Part shown: one piece after another, positions 33,421 through 42,792 of the stretch
How positions within the stretch are numbered: the first letter of the stretch is position 1
Layout of the letters: each line of letters begins with the position of its first letter
NCBI GenBank assembly: GCA_050330205.1
Contig: JBHJOA010000014.1
Coordinates: 1-64,000 of the forward strand
Length of the DNA stretch: 64,000 nucleotides
Direction of reading: 5' to 3'
DNA from: Pelagibius sp050330205
GTDB taxonomy: Bacteria; Pseudomonadota; Alphaproteobacteria; Kiloniellales; Kiloniellaceae
Translations under genes and position numbers: made by a program
The notes under the pieces: model-generated
Databases searched by the model: none
Told to the model about the DNA's origin: nothing
Seen by the model: the letters and a program-made list of their open reading frames with translations, nothing else

Positions 33421-34407
33421 TCAGGCATTGACGTCGACCACCACCCGGCCGCGAACCTGTCCCTTCAGGATGTCGCGGCCGAGGCCCGGCACCTCACCCA
33501 ACCCGACCTCCCGGATCATGCCGTCGAGCTTGTCCATCGGCAGGTCGCGGGTCAGGCGCGCCCAGGCGGCCTTGCGCTCTTCCGGCGGACTCAGCACCGA
33601 GTCGATGCCGAGCAGGTTCACACCGCGCAGCAGGAACGGGATCACCGTGGTTTCGAGCTTGTTGCCGCCGGCCAGCCCGACGGCGGCGACCGAACCGCGA
33701 TAGGCGATCTGCGGCAGCACGCACGCCAGCGTCGCACCGCCGACAGCGTCGATGCAGCCCTGCCAGCGTTCCTTGTCCAGCGGGCGCCCGCTCGGCGTCG
33801 CGATCTCGGCGCGGTCGATGATGGTCGTCGCCCCCAGGTCCTTCAGGTAGTCGTGAGTCTCGGCGCGCCCTGTCGAAGCGGCGACTTTGTATCCGAGCCT
33901 GGCCAGAACGGCGACGGCGACCGAGCCGACGCCGCCGGCGGCGCCAGTCACCAGAACCTCGCCGCCGTCGGGGCCGACGCCGTGCGCCTCCAATGCCATC
34001 ACGGCCAGCATGGCGGTAAAGCCCGCGGTGCCGATCGCCATCGCGCGCCGGGTCGTGAGGCCCTCGGGCAGTGGCACCAGCCAGTCGGACTTGACCCGCG
34101 CCTTCTGCGCGTAGCCGCCCCAGTGGTGTTCACCGACCCGCCAGCCGGTAAGGATCACCTTGTCGCCCGGCTCGTAGGCCGGATGGCTGCTGGCCTCCAC
34201 CGTGCCGGCGAAGTCGACTCCCGGGATGTGCGGATAGCTGCGCACCAAACGTCCCTGGCCGTTCAGCACCATGCCGTCCTTGTAGTTGAGGGTGGAGTAG
34301 TCAACCGCGACAGTGACCTCCTCCTCGGGCAGTTCCGACTCGTCCAGCTCCGTAAGCTCGGCCGAGACCTTGCCGTCGCTTTCCTCCAAGAGGATCGCCT
34401 TGAACAT
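33421..34407 (-). CDS. acuI: MDR-family reductase (AcuI/YhdH type)
   Basis: This is a 328-residue medium-chain dehydrogenase/reductase without the structural zinc Cys cluster. It has YSTLNYKDGMVLNGQGRLVRSYPHIPGVDFAG near the N-terminus and the nucleotide-binding VLVTGAAGGVGSVAVAVL. This is the acrylyl-CoA reductase group (NADPH). The start at 34407 gives the family N-terminus MFKAILLEE. It is the last gene of the thiolase-ligase-PPC-PPC operon and would suit reduction of an enoyl- or acryloyl-CoA. The exact substrate is uncertain. Confidence 0.83.
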   Translation of the reverse strand: MFKAILLEESDGKVSAELTELDESELPEEEVTVAVDYSTLNYKDGMVLNGQGRLVRSYPHIPGVDFAGTVEASSHPAYEPGDKVILTGWRVGEHHWGGYAQKARVKSDWLVPLPEGLTTRRAMAIGTAGFTAMLAVMALEAHGVGPDGGEVLVTGAAGGVGSVAVAVLARLGYKVAASTGRAETHDYLKDLGATTIIDRAEIATPSGRPLDKERWQGCIDAVGGATLACVLPQIAYRGSVAAVGLAGGNKLETTVIPFLLRGVNLLGIDSVLSPPEERKAAWARLTRDLPMDKLDGMIREVGLGEVPGLGRDILKGQVRGRVVVDVNA

Positions 34408-34450
34408 GCTGCGCGTCTCCCTTCGCTCGATTGAACCGCGACGGCCGCCG

Positions 34451-34837
34451 CTATGCAGGAACCCACTCCTGCAGGACCAGTTCCAGGGTAATGCAGATCG
34501 GGTTCTCGCCGCGCCGGAAGCCACCACCGAACACCTTGGCATTGCCGTCGGCGACGGTCCCGCGCAGGTCGGCGCGGGGATTGCCTTCAGCATCGGGGCG
34601 CACCTCGCCGGCGAGGGTCAGAATCTCGATGCCGGGGCCGGGAATCTTCAGCGCCGTATCGCCGGATTCCAGCACCGCGTCCACCAGGCTGCCGACCCCC
34701 GAGCGCACGATGGCACGGCTGAATCCATGCTCGCGGCAAACCACCTCCACTCCACCGACGAGATCCTCGTTGGGCCTGAGGCGAATCACGGCGATACGGC
34801 CCAGCCGGCCGTCCTCGATTGACGCCAACTCGCTCAT
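34451..34837 (-). CDS. PPC/DUF296 domain protein
   Basis: This 128-residue protein consists of one PPC (plants and prokaryotes conserved) domain: RLRPNEDLVGGVEVVCREHGFSRAIVRSGVGSLVDAVL...LTLAGEV...GGGFRRGENPICITLELVLQE. The start at 34837 overlaps the stop of the preceding paralogue (ATGA). In bacteria this domain is found in small trimeric proteins of unclear function. No DNA-binding AT-hook is attached, unlike in plants. Confidence 0.8.
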   Translation of the reverse strand: MSELASIEDGRLGRIAVIRLRPNEDLVGGVEVVCREHGFSRAIVRSGVGSLVDAVLESGDTALKIPGPGIEILTLAGEVRPDAEGNPRADLRGTVADGNAKVFGGGFRRGENPICITLELVLQEWVPA

Positions 34838-35352
34838 GCGGGGATCCTCTTGGGTTGGAACAGCGGGTAGTTGGTTTCGCTGTCGTAGGCAACGACGAAG
34901 GCCGCCCGCCGCAGCGGCGTCACCAGGGCAACGGCACCCGTCGCGCCCAGCCGGACCTCCCCGGGCGGGAGGTGTCCACCGTGCAGACGCCCCTGCGCGT
35001 CGACCACCACGGCGTGACAGTGCAGCAGACTGTCGCCGTCCGGTCCCGGGCCGAGGATGCCGCTGGCGCCGATCAGCGTCACCGGCCCGTGCAGCCGGGT
35101 CGGCGGCCCGTAGGTGGCGACACGCGCGCCGCTCGGGTCCTCGGCGCCGGTGAGATAGGCCATCTGCGCGATCTCGGCGGCGACCACCTGTACCGCGGCG
35201 TGGCGGACGCCGCGATCCGCCAGGGCCGCCACCAGGCCGTGCAGCAGGTCCTGATCTCCTGCCAGCCTCACGCGCAGATCGACCGCCGGGGCCGCCCACT
35301 CGAGCAATCGGCGCGGCTGCAGCGGCGCGCCGGGCTGCGTCAGCGTCCTCAT
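34834..35352 (-). CDS. second PPC/DUF296 domain protein
   Basis: This 172-residue paralogue of the next gene is more diverged. Its PPC-like core includes VRHAAVQVVAAEIAQMAYLTG, PVTLIGASGILG and LHCHAVVVDAQGRLHGGHLPPGEV, the last resembling the His-containing trimer motif. The start at 35352 overlaps the acyl-CoA ligase stop by 4 bp, and its end overlaps the next gene by 4 bp. Translation of ligase, PPC-2 and PPC-1 is thus coupled, which suggests a shared complex or pathway. Confidence 0.75.
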   Translation of the reverse strand: MRTLTQPGAPLQPRRLLEWAAPAVDLRVRLAGDQDLLHGLVAALADRGVRHAAVQVVAAEIAQMAYLTGAEDPSGARVATYGPPTRLHGPVTLIGASGILGPGPDGDSLLHCHAVVVDAQGRLHGGHLPPGEVRLGATGAVALVTPLRRAAFVVAYDSETNYPLFQPKRIPA

Positions 35353-36929
35353 TGTGCCGCCGCCTCGGCGAGATCGCCGCGAGCCTCCAGCTCCTGCCGG
35401 ATCAGATGCTTGGGCACCTTGCCGTAGCCCGACTTCGGCAGCTCGTCCCAGAAGAACACGCGGCGCGGCTGCTTGTAGCGGGCCAGCTTGTCCCTTAGGA
35501 AATCCAGCAGCTCGCTGCCGGTGGCGCTCGCGCCCGGCTGCAGCACCACCACGGCGACGCCGGTTTCGCCCCATTCGGGGTCGGGCACGCCCAGCACCGC
35601 CACCTCGGCGACGGCGGGATGGGTCAGCAGCACCTCCTCGGCCTCGCGCGGATAGACGTTGGAGCCGCCGGAGATATACATGTCGGAAGCCCGGCCGGTG
35701 ATGTAGAGGTAGCCCCGCGCGTCGAAGCGGCCGAGGTCGCCGGTATGGAACCAGCCGTCCTTCAGCGCCTTGGCATTGGCTTCGGGATTGTCGTGATAGC
35801 CGGCGAAGACCGCGGGGCCGCGCACGCAGATCTCGCCCTGCTCGCCGGCGGGCAGGCTCCGCCCCTCGGCATCCTTGACGACGATCTCCATGCCGGTGCG
35901 GGCGTAACCGCAGGAGCCGACCGGCATGGCGTCATCGTCCAGGCTGTGCTCCTCGCGCGGCAGCACGGTGATGTTGCCGGTCACCTCGCCAAGTCCGTAG
36001 TACTGCACGATCACCTTGCCGAGCTTCTCCAGCGCCAGCTTCTGGTCGGCACGGTACATCGGCGCGCCCGCATAGATCACGTAGCGCAACGAGGAATGGT
36101 CGAAGCGGTCGACGGCCGGGTGGCGCACCATGCGCGTCAGGATTGTCGGCACAGTGAACATGTTGGCGATGCGGTGCCGCTCCACCAGGCGCCAGATCTC
36201 TTCCTCGTCGAACTTCTCGCCGGCCGTCAGCACCGACTTCGCACCGCGCGCCACCTGGGAGAGGGCGTGGGCGCCGGCGCCGTGGCTGAGCGGGGCCACC
36301 ACCAGGGAGGCATCCGTCGCCGTGGTACCCGGCATGAGGTCGGCCAGGTGGTTGTTGGTGACGAAGTTGAGCTGCCCGTGGGTCAATACCGCCGCCTTGG
36401 GCCGACCCGTGGTGCCGGAGGTGTAGAAGAACCAGCAGGGATCGTGATAGTCGACCTCCGCTGGCTCGACCGTCTCATCCTCTCCTTCGGCCACCAGGTC
36501 CTCATAGGCGACGTCGCCGTCGCGCGGCTTCCCGATGACGACGGAGAGCTGCAAGGTCGAGGAAATCTGCTTCACTGCCTCAGCGTGCTGCCGGAAACCA
36601 TCGTCGCAGAGCATCGCCTTGGCGCCGGACGACGTGGCGAGGTAGGCGACCTCCGGCGGCGTCAGGCGATAATTGGTCGGCACCCAGATGCCACCCAGCC
36701 GGAAGGCGGCCCACATGCTTTCGAACATCTGGTTGGAGTTCTTCGCCTGCACCAGGATCGGATCGCCCTTGCCGAGGCCGCGACGCCGCAGCGCGGCCAC
36801 CAGGGCGTCGACGCGGGCATTGGTCTCGGCCCAGGTCCAGCTTCGCTCCCCCCAGACCAGGGACGGAGCATCGGGCAGGCGCCGCGCCGTATCGGCCAGC
36901 AGGCGCCCCAGGTTCATCGCGTTGCCCAT
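35349..36929 (-). CDS. acyl-CoA synthetase (AMP-forming)
   Basis: This 526-residue adenylate-forming ligase has the P-loop-like FFYTSGTTGRPKAAVLTHGQ, the A5 motif YYGLGEVTGN, the A8 region GWFHTGDLGRFDARGYLYITGRASDMYISGG and the catalytic Lys in ELPKSGYGK near the end. It activates a carboxylic acid to its CoA ester. The start at 36929 is preferred because the upstream thiolase ends at 36940. The thiolase and AcuI-like reductase in the operon point to a short or branched acyl substrate, not identified. Confidence 0.88.
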   Translation of the reverse strand: MGNAMNLGRLLADTARRLPDAPSLVWGERSWTWAETNARVDALVAALRRRGLGKGDPILVQAKNSNQMFESMWAAFRLGGIWVPTNYRLTPPEVAYLATSSGAKAMLCDDGFRQHAEAVKQISSTLQLSVVIGKPRDGDVAYEDLVAEGEDETVEPAEVDYHDPCWFFYTSGTTGRPKAAVLTHGQLNFVTNNHLADLMPGTTATDASLVVAPLSHGAGAHALSQVARGAKSVLTAGEKFDEEEIWRLVERHRIANMFTVPTILTRMVRHPAVDRFDHSSLRYVIYAGAPMYRADQKLALEKLGKVIVQYYGLGEVTGNITVLPREEHSLDDDAMPVGSCGYARTGMEIVVKDAEGRSLPAGEQGEICVRGPAVFAGYHDNPEANAKALKDGWFHTGDLGRFDARGYLYITGRASDMYISGGSNVYPREAEEVLLTHPAVAEVAVLGVPDPEWGETGVAVVVLQPGASATGSELLDFLRDKLARYKQPRRVFFWDELPKSGYGKVPKHLIRQELEARGDLAEAAAQ

Positions 36930-36939
36930 GGCCGGAAAA

Positions 36940-38109
36940 TTACGCGCGCAACGGCTCGAGGATCGAGACGTAGTTGGCGACGGCGGCGCCACCCATGTTG
37001 AAGATGCCGCCGAGCCGGGCGTTCTTCACCTGCATGTCGCCGGCCGCGCCGGTCAGCTGCATGGCGCTCAGGACGTGCATGGAAACACCGGTGGCACCGA
37101 CCGGATGGCCCTTGGCCTTCAGCCCGCCGGAGGGATTGACCGGCAGCCGGCCGTCCTTCTCGGTCCAGCCTTCGGCGATGGCGCGCGCGCCCTGGCCGCG
37201 CTTGGTGAGCCCCATGGCCTCGTACTCCAGCAGTTCGGCGATGGTGAAGCAGTCATGGGTCTCGACAAAGCTGAGGTCGCCCAGCTTCACTCCGGCGGAT
37301 TCCAGCGCCTGTCCCCAGGCCTGCTCGCAGCCCTCGAAGAGGGTGATGTCGCGCTTGCTCATGGGCAGGAAGTCATTGACCTGTTCGGCGGCACGGAACA
37401 CCACCGACTTACGCAGGCCAAGCGCCGTCTCGACGTCCGTCAGCACCAGCGCCGCGGCACCGTCGGAGACCAGCGAGCAGTCGGTGCGCTTCAGCGGTCC
37501 CGCCACCAGCGGATTTTTCTCCGAGATGTTGCGGCAGAACTCGAAGCCGAGATCCTTGCGCATCTGCGCCAGCGGGTTGCCGACACCGTTGCGGTGGTTC
37601 TTGGCGGCGATGGCGGCCAGGGCGTCCGACTGGTCGCCGTGCCTCTGGAAGTACTGCTGGGCGATGAGGCCGAAGACACCGGCGAAACCGCCCTCGATCT
37701 CGCCGTCCTCCTTCAGGTAGGAGGCCTTCAGCAGGGTGTTGCCGATCTCTTCGCCGGAAACGGCGGTCATCTTCTCGACACCGACCACCAGCACGAAGCG
37801 GGCCGCCTTCGCCGCGATGGCGCGCAGGCCCTGGTAGACGGCGGCGGAGCCCGAGGCGCAGGCGTTCTCCACCCGGGTGGCCGGCTTGAAGCGCAGTCGG
37901 TCGTCGAACTGCAGCACCAGGGAGGAGGGGAACGCCTGCCGCGAAAAGCCCTCGTTGAAGTGGCCGACGAAGATCTCGTCGACCTCGTCCGGACCGATAC
38001 CGGCGTCTTCAAGGGCCTGCACGGCGACGCGTCCGATCAGCGATTCGACGTCGTCGTTCTCATGCTTGCCGAAGGGCGTGTGGCTCCAGCCGACGATGCA
38101 GGCGGTCAT
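36940..38109 (-). CDS. thiolase-family acyltransferase (SCP-x type)
   Basis: This 389-residue thiolase fold has nucleophile Cys84 in ENACASGSAA, THDCF with the catalytic His position, and GGLKAKGHPVGATG near the C-terminus. These motifs fit the SCP2/SCP-x and acetyl-CoA acetyltransferase branch rather than FadA. It is the first gene of the operon that continues with acyl-CoA synthetase. It would cleave (or form) 3-ketoacyl-CoA. The 38110-38283 gap holds the divergent promoters. Confidence 0.87.
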   Translation of the reverse strand: MTACIVGWSHTPFGKHENDDVESLIGRVAVQALEDAGIGPDEVDEIFVGHFNEGFSRQAFPSSLVLQFDDRLRFKPATRVENACASGSAAVYQGLRAIAAKAARFVLVVGVEKMTAVSGEEIGNTLLKASYLKEDGEIEGGFAGVFGLIAQQYFQRHGDQSDALAAIAAKNHRNGVGNPLAQMRKDLGFEFCRNISEKNPLVAGPLKRTDCSLVSDGAAALVLTDVETALGLRKSVVFRAAEQVNDFLPMSKRDITLFEGCEQAWGQALESAGVKLGDLSFVETHDCFTIAELLEYEAMGLTKRGQGARAIAEGWTEKDGRLPVNPSGGLKAKGHPVGATGVSMHVLSAMQLTGAAGDMQVKNARLGGIFNMGGAAVANYVSILEPLRA

Positions 38110-38283
38110 CTCGCGTCTCCCTTGATCTTCCGGGCAGCGAGAGTAGCAAAGCCGCCCCCGCCCGTACAGGCGGCGCGGCGGCGCAATTTGCCCGGAATCC
38201 CAGCCGCTTTGCAGTGGCTCTCAGGGAACTATATGGTTAGCACTGTGTTATAAACCCTGCGGGTAGGTTTTCAGGGGGTAATC

Positions 38284-39351
38284 TTGAGTTCTTTCCTGGT
38301 CAGGGGCCGGCTGGTGGCGGGCGCAATCCTGATCGCCCTTGGCTTGCCGTTTTCCATGGCCGCCGCCCAGGAGACTGCGCCTCCCGAGCGCGATCCGGAC
38401 CCGGCCTGGATCATCACCGCCCAGTTCAGCAACGATATCTTCGGCGGCTCCGACAGGCATTTCACCCACGGCACCCGCTTCAGCGCGCTTTCGCCGGACG
38501 ACTACGTCCCCGACATCATAGAGCGGGCCGGCAAGGCGCTGCCGCTATTCCCGCAGGACGGCAACCTGCGGGTCACCTACAGCCTGGGCCAGGAGATCTT
38601 CACCCCCGAGCGCATCGAGGAGCGTGCCCTCATCGAGGACGACCGGCCCTATGCCGGCTGGACCTATCTGGGGGTCGGCATGATTTCCGAGAACGGCGAC
38701 CGCCTCGACAACCTGGAACTCAACGTCGGCATGATCGGCCCGGCGTCGCTGGCCGACAAGACGCAGATCGAGTATCACAAGCTGATCGGCGTGCAGGTGC
38801 CCGAGGGCTGGGACAACCAGCTGCACAACGAGCCGGGCGTCGTGCTCTACTACGAACGCAAGTGGCGCAATCTCTGGCAAGCCAAGGAAGGCGAACTGCC
38901 GCTGCTCGGCGAGATCCCGCTGCTCGACGAACTGGCCTTCGACGTGACCCCGCACCTCGGCGGCGCGCTGGGCAATGTCTATACCTACGGCGCGGGCGGC
39001 CTCACCCTGCGCGTCGGCGACGTCCTGCCCAACGACTACGGCCCCCCGCGCCTCCGGCCGGCGCTGCCCGGCTCCGACTACTTCCGCCCCGACGGTTCGT
39101 TCGGATGGTATTTATTCGCCGGCGCCGAAGGCCGCGTCGTGCTGCGCAACATCTTCCTCGACGGCAACACTTTCCGCGACAGCCACAGCGTCGACAAGCG
39201 CCCCCTGGTCCTCGACCTGCAGGCCGGCGTGGCGGTCATGCTCGGCGAGCGCGTGCGCCTGGCCTACACCCATCTCTGGCGGAGCAAGGAGTTCCGAGAG
39301 CAGGACGGCTTCGGCCAGTTCGGAACGTTGAGCCTTTCGGTGCGGTTCTGA
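38284..39351 (+). CDS. LpxR-family lipid A deacylase, outer membrane
   Basis: This 355-residue secreted beta-barrel protein has a signal peptide to about residue 28. The family N-terminal motif NDIFGGSDRHFTHGTRFS includes Asn50, Asp51 and Ser67, which correspond to LpxR catalytic residues. A central QIEYHKLIGVQVPEGWDNQ carries the expected His, and it ends in an aromatic residue (RF), as barrel proteins do. It should remove the 3'-linked acyl chains of lipid A. The start is TTG at 38284 with CAGGGGG upstream. It lies at the edge of a group of glycosyltransferase genes. Confidence 0.85.
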   Translation: MSSFLVRGRLVAGAILIALGLPFSMAAAQETAPPERDPDPAWIITAQFSNDIFGGSDRHFTHGTRFSALSPDDYVPDIIERAGKALPLFPQDGNLRVTYSLGQEIFTPERIEERALIEDDRPYAGWTYLGVGMISENGDRLDNLELNVGMIGPASLADKTQIEYHKLIGVQVPEGWDNQLHNEPGVVLYYERKWRNLWQAKEGELPLLGEIPLLDELAFDVTPHLGGALGNVYTYGAGGLTLRVGDVLPNDYGPPRLRPALPGSDYFRPDGSFGWYLFAGAEGRVVLRNIFLDGNTFRDSHSVDKRPLVLDLQAGVAVMLGERVRLAYTHLWRSKEFREQDGFGQFGTLSLSVRF

Positions 39352-39357
39352 GGGTCC

Positions 39358-40704
39358 TCAGCCGGCTTCGCGGGCCAAGGTCTCGGTGAAGCGCACCGGC
39401 CGGCCGGCCGGGCCGCCCAGCAGGTCGCCGTCGCGCATGGCGACGTGGCCGCGGATCACGGTCGCCACCGGCCAGCCGGTGATCGGCTTGCCCTCGAAGG
39501 GCGACCAGCCGCACTTGGATTGCAGCCAGTCGTGCTCGACCGTCCGCTTCGCCTTGAGGTCGACAAGGGTGAAATCGCCGTCATAGCCGACGGCGATGCG
39601 GCCCTTGCCGGCGATGTTGTAAATGCGCTGCGCGCCCGCCGAGGTGAGGTCGACGAGGCGTTCCAGCGTCAGCTTGCCGGCGTTCAGGTGGTCGAGCAGC
39701 AGCGGCAGCAGGGTCTGCACGCCGGGCATGCCCGAGGGCGTGCGCGGATAGGGTGCCGACTTCTCCTCGCGGCTGTGCGGTGCGTGGTCGGAGCCGATGA
39801 CGTCGACGATGCCGAGGCGCAGCGCCTCCCACAGCGCCTCGCGGTGGCGTGCCTCGCGGATCGGCGGGTTCATCTGCGCCAGGCTGCCCAACTCCTCGTA
39901 GCAGTAGGGCGCCGCCAGGGTGAGGTGCTGCGGAGTCACCTCCATGGTGGCGATGTCCTTGGCGACGGCCAGCAGCGGCACCTCTTCCGCGGTGGTGACA
40001 TGCAACACGTGGATGCGCCGGCCTGTCTCCCGCGCCAGTCGCAGCAGGCGCTTGGTGGAGCGCACGGCGGTTTCCACGTCGCGCCACTCCGGATGCTGCG
40101 CCACCTTCCCACCGTCGCGGATCAGCTCGAAGCGCTCGCGCAGGCGCGCCTCGTCCTCCGAATGCACCGCGACGCGGCGGCTCCCGTGCCGCAAGACCGC
40201 GCGCAGTGTATCGTCATCATGGACCAGGAGAGAGCCGGTGGACGACCCCATGAAGATCTTCACGCCGCAGCAGCCCGGCAGGCGCTCCAGCTCGCCCAGC
40301 TTCTCCGCGTTCTCCGCCGCCGCGCCGATGAAGAAGGCGTGGTCGCACCAGGCGCGTCCCTCGGCCCGGGTCAGCTTCTCGTTCAGCGCCTCGGCGTCGA
40401 TGGTGGCCGGACTGGTGTTGGGCATCTCGAAGACCGCCGTGACACCGCCCATCACCGCCGCGCGGGTGCCGCTCTCCAGGTCTTCCTTGTGCTCGAGCCC
40501 CGGCTCGCGGAAATGCACCTGGGTGTCGATCACGCCCGGCAGCACGGTCAGTCCCTTGGCGTCGAAGACCTCGTCGGCCCGGCCCGCGTCGAGACTGCCG
40601 ATGTCGGCTATGCGCCCCCCGGCGACCGCCACGTCCGCGGAGATCAGGCCCGACGGCGTAAAGACCGCGCCGCCCTTGATGATGAGATCCCAGTCCATCG
40701 GCAT
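39358..40704 (-). CDS. dihydroorotase
   Basis: This 448-residue amidohydrolase has metal-binding DTQVHFREPG, substrate-site EMPNTSP, the zinc His residues of HVLHVTTAEE and the Asp in GSDHAPHS. It makes dihydroorotate in pyrimidine synthesis. The first metal residues are followed by VKIFMGSSTGSL, and the length fits the alphaproteobacterial long dihydroorotase group. Met 40704 or Met 40698 could start translation. It could be an allantoinase or dihydropyrimidinase relative, but motifs favour dihydroorotase. The end lies 6 bp from convergent lpxR. Confidence 0.85.
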   Translation of the reverse strand: MPMDWDLIIKGGAVFTPSGLISADVAVAGGRIADIGSLDAGRADEVFDAKGLTVLPGVIDTQVHFREPGLEHKEDLESGTRAAVMGGVTAVFEMPNTSPATIDAEALNEKLTRAEGRAWCDHAFFIGAAAENAEKLGELERLPGCCGVKIFMGSSTGSLLVHDDDTLRAVLRHGSRRVAVHSEDEARLRERFELIRDGGKVAQHPEWRDVETAVRSTKRLLRLARETGRRIHVLHVTTAEEVPLLAVAKDIATMEVTPQHLTLAAPYCYEELGSLAQMNPPIREARHREALWEALRLGIVDVIGSDHAPHSREEKSAPYPRTPSGMPGVQTLLPLLLDHLNAGKLTLERLVDLTSAGAQRIYNIAGKGRIAVGYDGDFTLVDLKAKRTVEHDWLQSKCGWSPFEGKPITGWPVATVIRGHVAMRDGDLLGGPAGRPVRFTETLAREAG

Positions 40705-40733
40705 ACACCCGGTTCCCTGTTTCTTCGCCGCCC

Positions 40734-41786
40734 TCAGGACGCGGCGGCAACCTGCCGCCCGGCGAGCAGACGGTCGAAAAGTTCGAGGTAGCGCCGCACG
40801 GCGACCGCCTCGGTGAAGCCCGCTTCGAAGGCGGCCCGGCCGTTCCGCGCCAAGCGCCCCGCCGCCTGCGGGTCGTCGATCAGGCGCCGCAGGGCGCCCA
40901 CCATGGCGCCGGCGTCGTCGATCGGCACCAGCAGGCCGTTCGCGCCGTCGTCGACGAGCCAGCTCGGCCCCTGGCTCGCGGCCGCCACCATCGGCAGGCG
41001 GTGCATCCAGCCTTCCAGTACCACGCTGCCGAGCGGCTCGTGGCGCGACGGTACCACGTAGAGGTCGGCGGCGGCGAACAGCGGCGCGGGATCGTCCCGC
41101 CAGCCGAGAAATCGCACCCGTCCGGCAATCCCGAGGTCGGCGGCCTGGCGCTCCAAGGACCGGCGCAGCGGCCCGTCGCCGGCCAGCCAAAGGTAGGCAG
41201 CGGGCACCGCCGCGACGGCCTGAAGCAGCACGTCGAAGGCCTTGTTCCGGTGCAAGCGCCCGAGGGCGAAGATCAACGGCGCCTCTTCCGGCGTGTCGAG
41301 GGCGGCGCGGTCCTGCGGCGGCGCGTCGGCTCGGTCCTCGACGAAGTTGGGGATGACGTGGACCCGCTCTTCGAGAAAGCCGTGCTTCACACAGTGCGCC
41401 TTCAGGTCCGGCGTGATGCAGATCAGGTGATCGCAGTTCCGATAGTACTTCAGGTCGTAGTAGCCGCCGAGCCGCGCCAGGTGCAGGAAATCGCCGCGCG
41501 GCATCATGGCGGAAGCACGGCTCATGTAGGTCAGGACGAGCTGCGGGCGAAAGTCCTCGATGACGCGCTTCAGGATGCGCCGCGTCTGCCGGTCGAAGAA
41601 CCCGCCGAAGCGCGCGGTCACCGGCTCGATGCCGCCGGCACGCAGCACCTCCAGGCTCTGCGGATGCGGGCGGATCGCCACGCGCTGCTCGACCCCGGCG
41701 CGCTGCAGCGCGAGGCAGAGGCGCAGGAAGTGCCTCTCGGCCCCGCCTTGCGGGGCTCCGGCCAGGGCCTGCAGCAAGCGCGGCAT
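40734..41786 (-). CDS. glycosyltransferase family 4 protein
   Basis: This 350-residue GT-B enzyme has N-terminal LAGAPQGGAERHFLRLCLAL and the C-terminal GT1 domain with FALGRLHRNKAFDVLLQA, AADLYVVPSRHEPLGSVVLEGW and the E(x7)E type nucleotide-sugar site. It probably builds lipopolysaccharide or another glycan at the membrane. It lies 29 bp upstream of the dihydroorotase, same strand. Flanking GT9 genes suggest LPS core assembly. Confidence 0.86.
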   Translation of the reverse strand: MPRLLQALAGAPQGGAERHFLRLCLALQRAGVEQRVAIRPHPQSLEVLRAGGIEPVTARFGGFFDRQTRRILKRVIEDFRPQLVLTYMSRASAMMPRGDFLHLARLGGYYDLKYYRNCDHLICITPDLKAHCVKHGFLEERVHVIPNFVEDRADAPPQDRAALDTPEEAPLIFALGRLHRNKAFDVLLQAVAAVPAAYLWLAGDGPLRRSLERQAADLGIAGRVRFLGWRDDPAPLFAAADLYVVPSRHEPLGSVVLEGWMHRLPMVAAASQGPSWLVDDGANGLLVPIDDAGAMVGALRRLIDDPQAAGRLARNGRAAFEAGFTEAVAVRRYLELFDRLLAGRQVAAAS

Positions 41787-41845
41787 GGAAGTGAAAGAGA
41801 CCCCTCTGGAAAGCCTCGGACCGCCGGAGCGGTGCCGCGAAGCGG

Positions 41846-42622
41846 TCAGTGTCCGGCGACCGGCCGTGCCGGCAGTCCGGCGGTCCGGCGAGCCAGGACG
41901 CGTTGGCGGAATACTATCAGATAGAGAAGGATGAAAAGGTAGAAGTAGAGTTCCTGCACCTCGCTGGCCCGATAGAAGGTTCTCACCTCCCAAAGTCCTT
42001 GCGAAACCAGGCGCTCCCAAATCTTCGCGAACTCGGCGACGACGGCAACCGGCAGGCAGACCAGCGGCGGCAGAAAGATCGCGAAGCGACCCTCGCGAAT
42101 CCCGGGACGCCACAACGCCAGCAGCGGAATGACGATGCCACCGACGATGACGCCCATCTCCAGCAGCGCGCGCGGCTTCTGGTCGAGCCAGGAGGAGACA
42201 TTGTGCAGATTGGTTTCGCCCTGGTCGTTGATTGCCTGCCAGCCCTCCGGGGTGAGCCAGCCGAAATAATGCTGGCCCCAACTCGCTTCCTCGCCGACGA
42301 CGTAGATGCAGCCGAACAGAGCGAGGATGACCCAGGCAAAGACCAGACGGTCGTGCCGCACCTCCGCGAAGCGCAAAATCCTCACGCAGAACGCGAGTGC
42401 CGCCAACAGAATGATCACCTGGAGGCTCTCGACGATACCGAGTTCGCCCACGAAGTAGGCCTGGTAGAAGCGCGACTGGAACTGCGAGATGAACGACAGA
42501 GCAACAGCCAAAGCCAGCGGCATCCACAGCCAGAGCCACGCGGGCAACCGGTCGGCGTGCTGCAGGCGCAGCGTGGTCTGCAGTTCGGCGGCTGAAGCGC
42601 CGGTTTCACTGGCTTGAGTCAT
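41846..42622 (-). CDS. multi-pass membrane protein of unknown function
   Basis: This is a 258-residue protein with about six membrane helices. The most conserved-looking part is GEEASWGQHYFGW...NDQGETNLHNVSSWL, which sits between helices and has the Glu/Asn/His composition of an active or metal site. I recall related uncharacterised proteins with an E-E-x-S-W-G-Q ... Q-x-E-x-N-L-H-N pattern, but no function. It is upstream of the GT4 gene on the same strand, so a role in envelope glycolipid synthesis is plausible. Confidence 0.75.
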   Translation of the reverse strand: MTQASETGASAAELQTTLRLQHADRLPAWLWLWMPLALAVALSFISQFQSRFYQAYFVGELGIVESLQVIILLAALAFCVRILRFAEVRHDRLVFAWVILALFGCIYVVGEEASWGQHYFGWLTPEGWQAINDQGETNLHNVSSWLDQKPRALLEMGVIVGGIVIPLLALWRPGIREGRFAIFLPPLVCLPVAVVAEFAKIWERLVSQGLWEVRTFYRASEVQELYFYLFILLYLIVFRQRVLARRTAGLPARPVAGH

Positions 42623-42792
42623 CTGGCTCCCTGGACGCTTCGCGGTGTCTCTGCGGCCGATCCGCCGGAGGCGCCACGCCGATTCGCCGGAGGCGCCACT
42701 ATGTCACCTGCGGGGAAAAATTCAATCGCACGGCCAAAGTGACCGACATATGGTGCCCGGGCGTCGCCCCGACGACACCGCAGCAGGGCATC

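Noticed and set aside
39358..41190. 610-codon minus-strand frame read as a dihydroorotase fused to an upstream domain
   Set aside because: The upstream part overlaps the glycosyltransferase in another frame and has no motif; dihydroorotase begins at 40704 or 40698.
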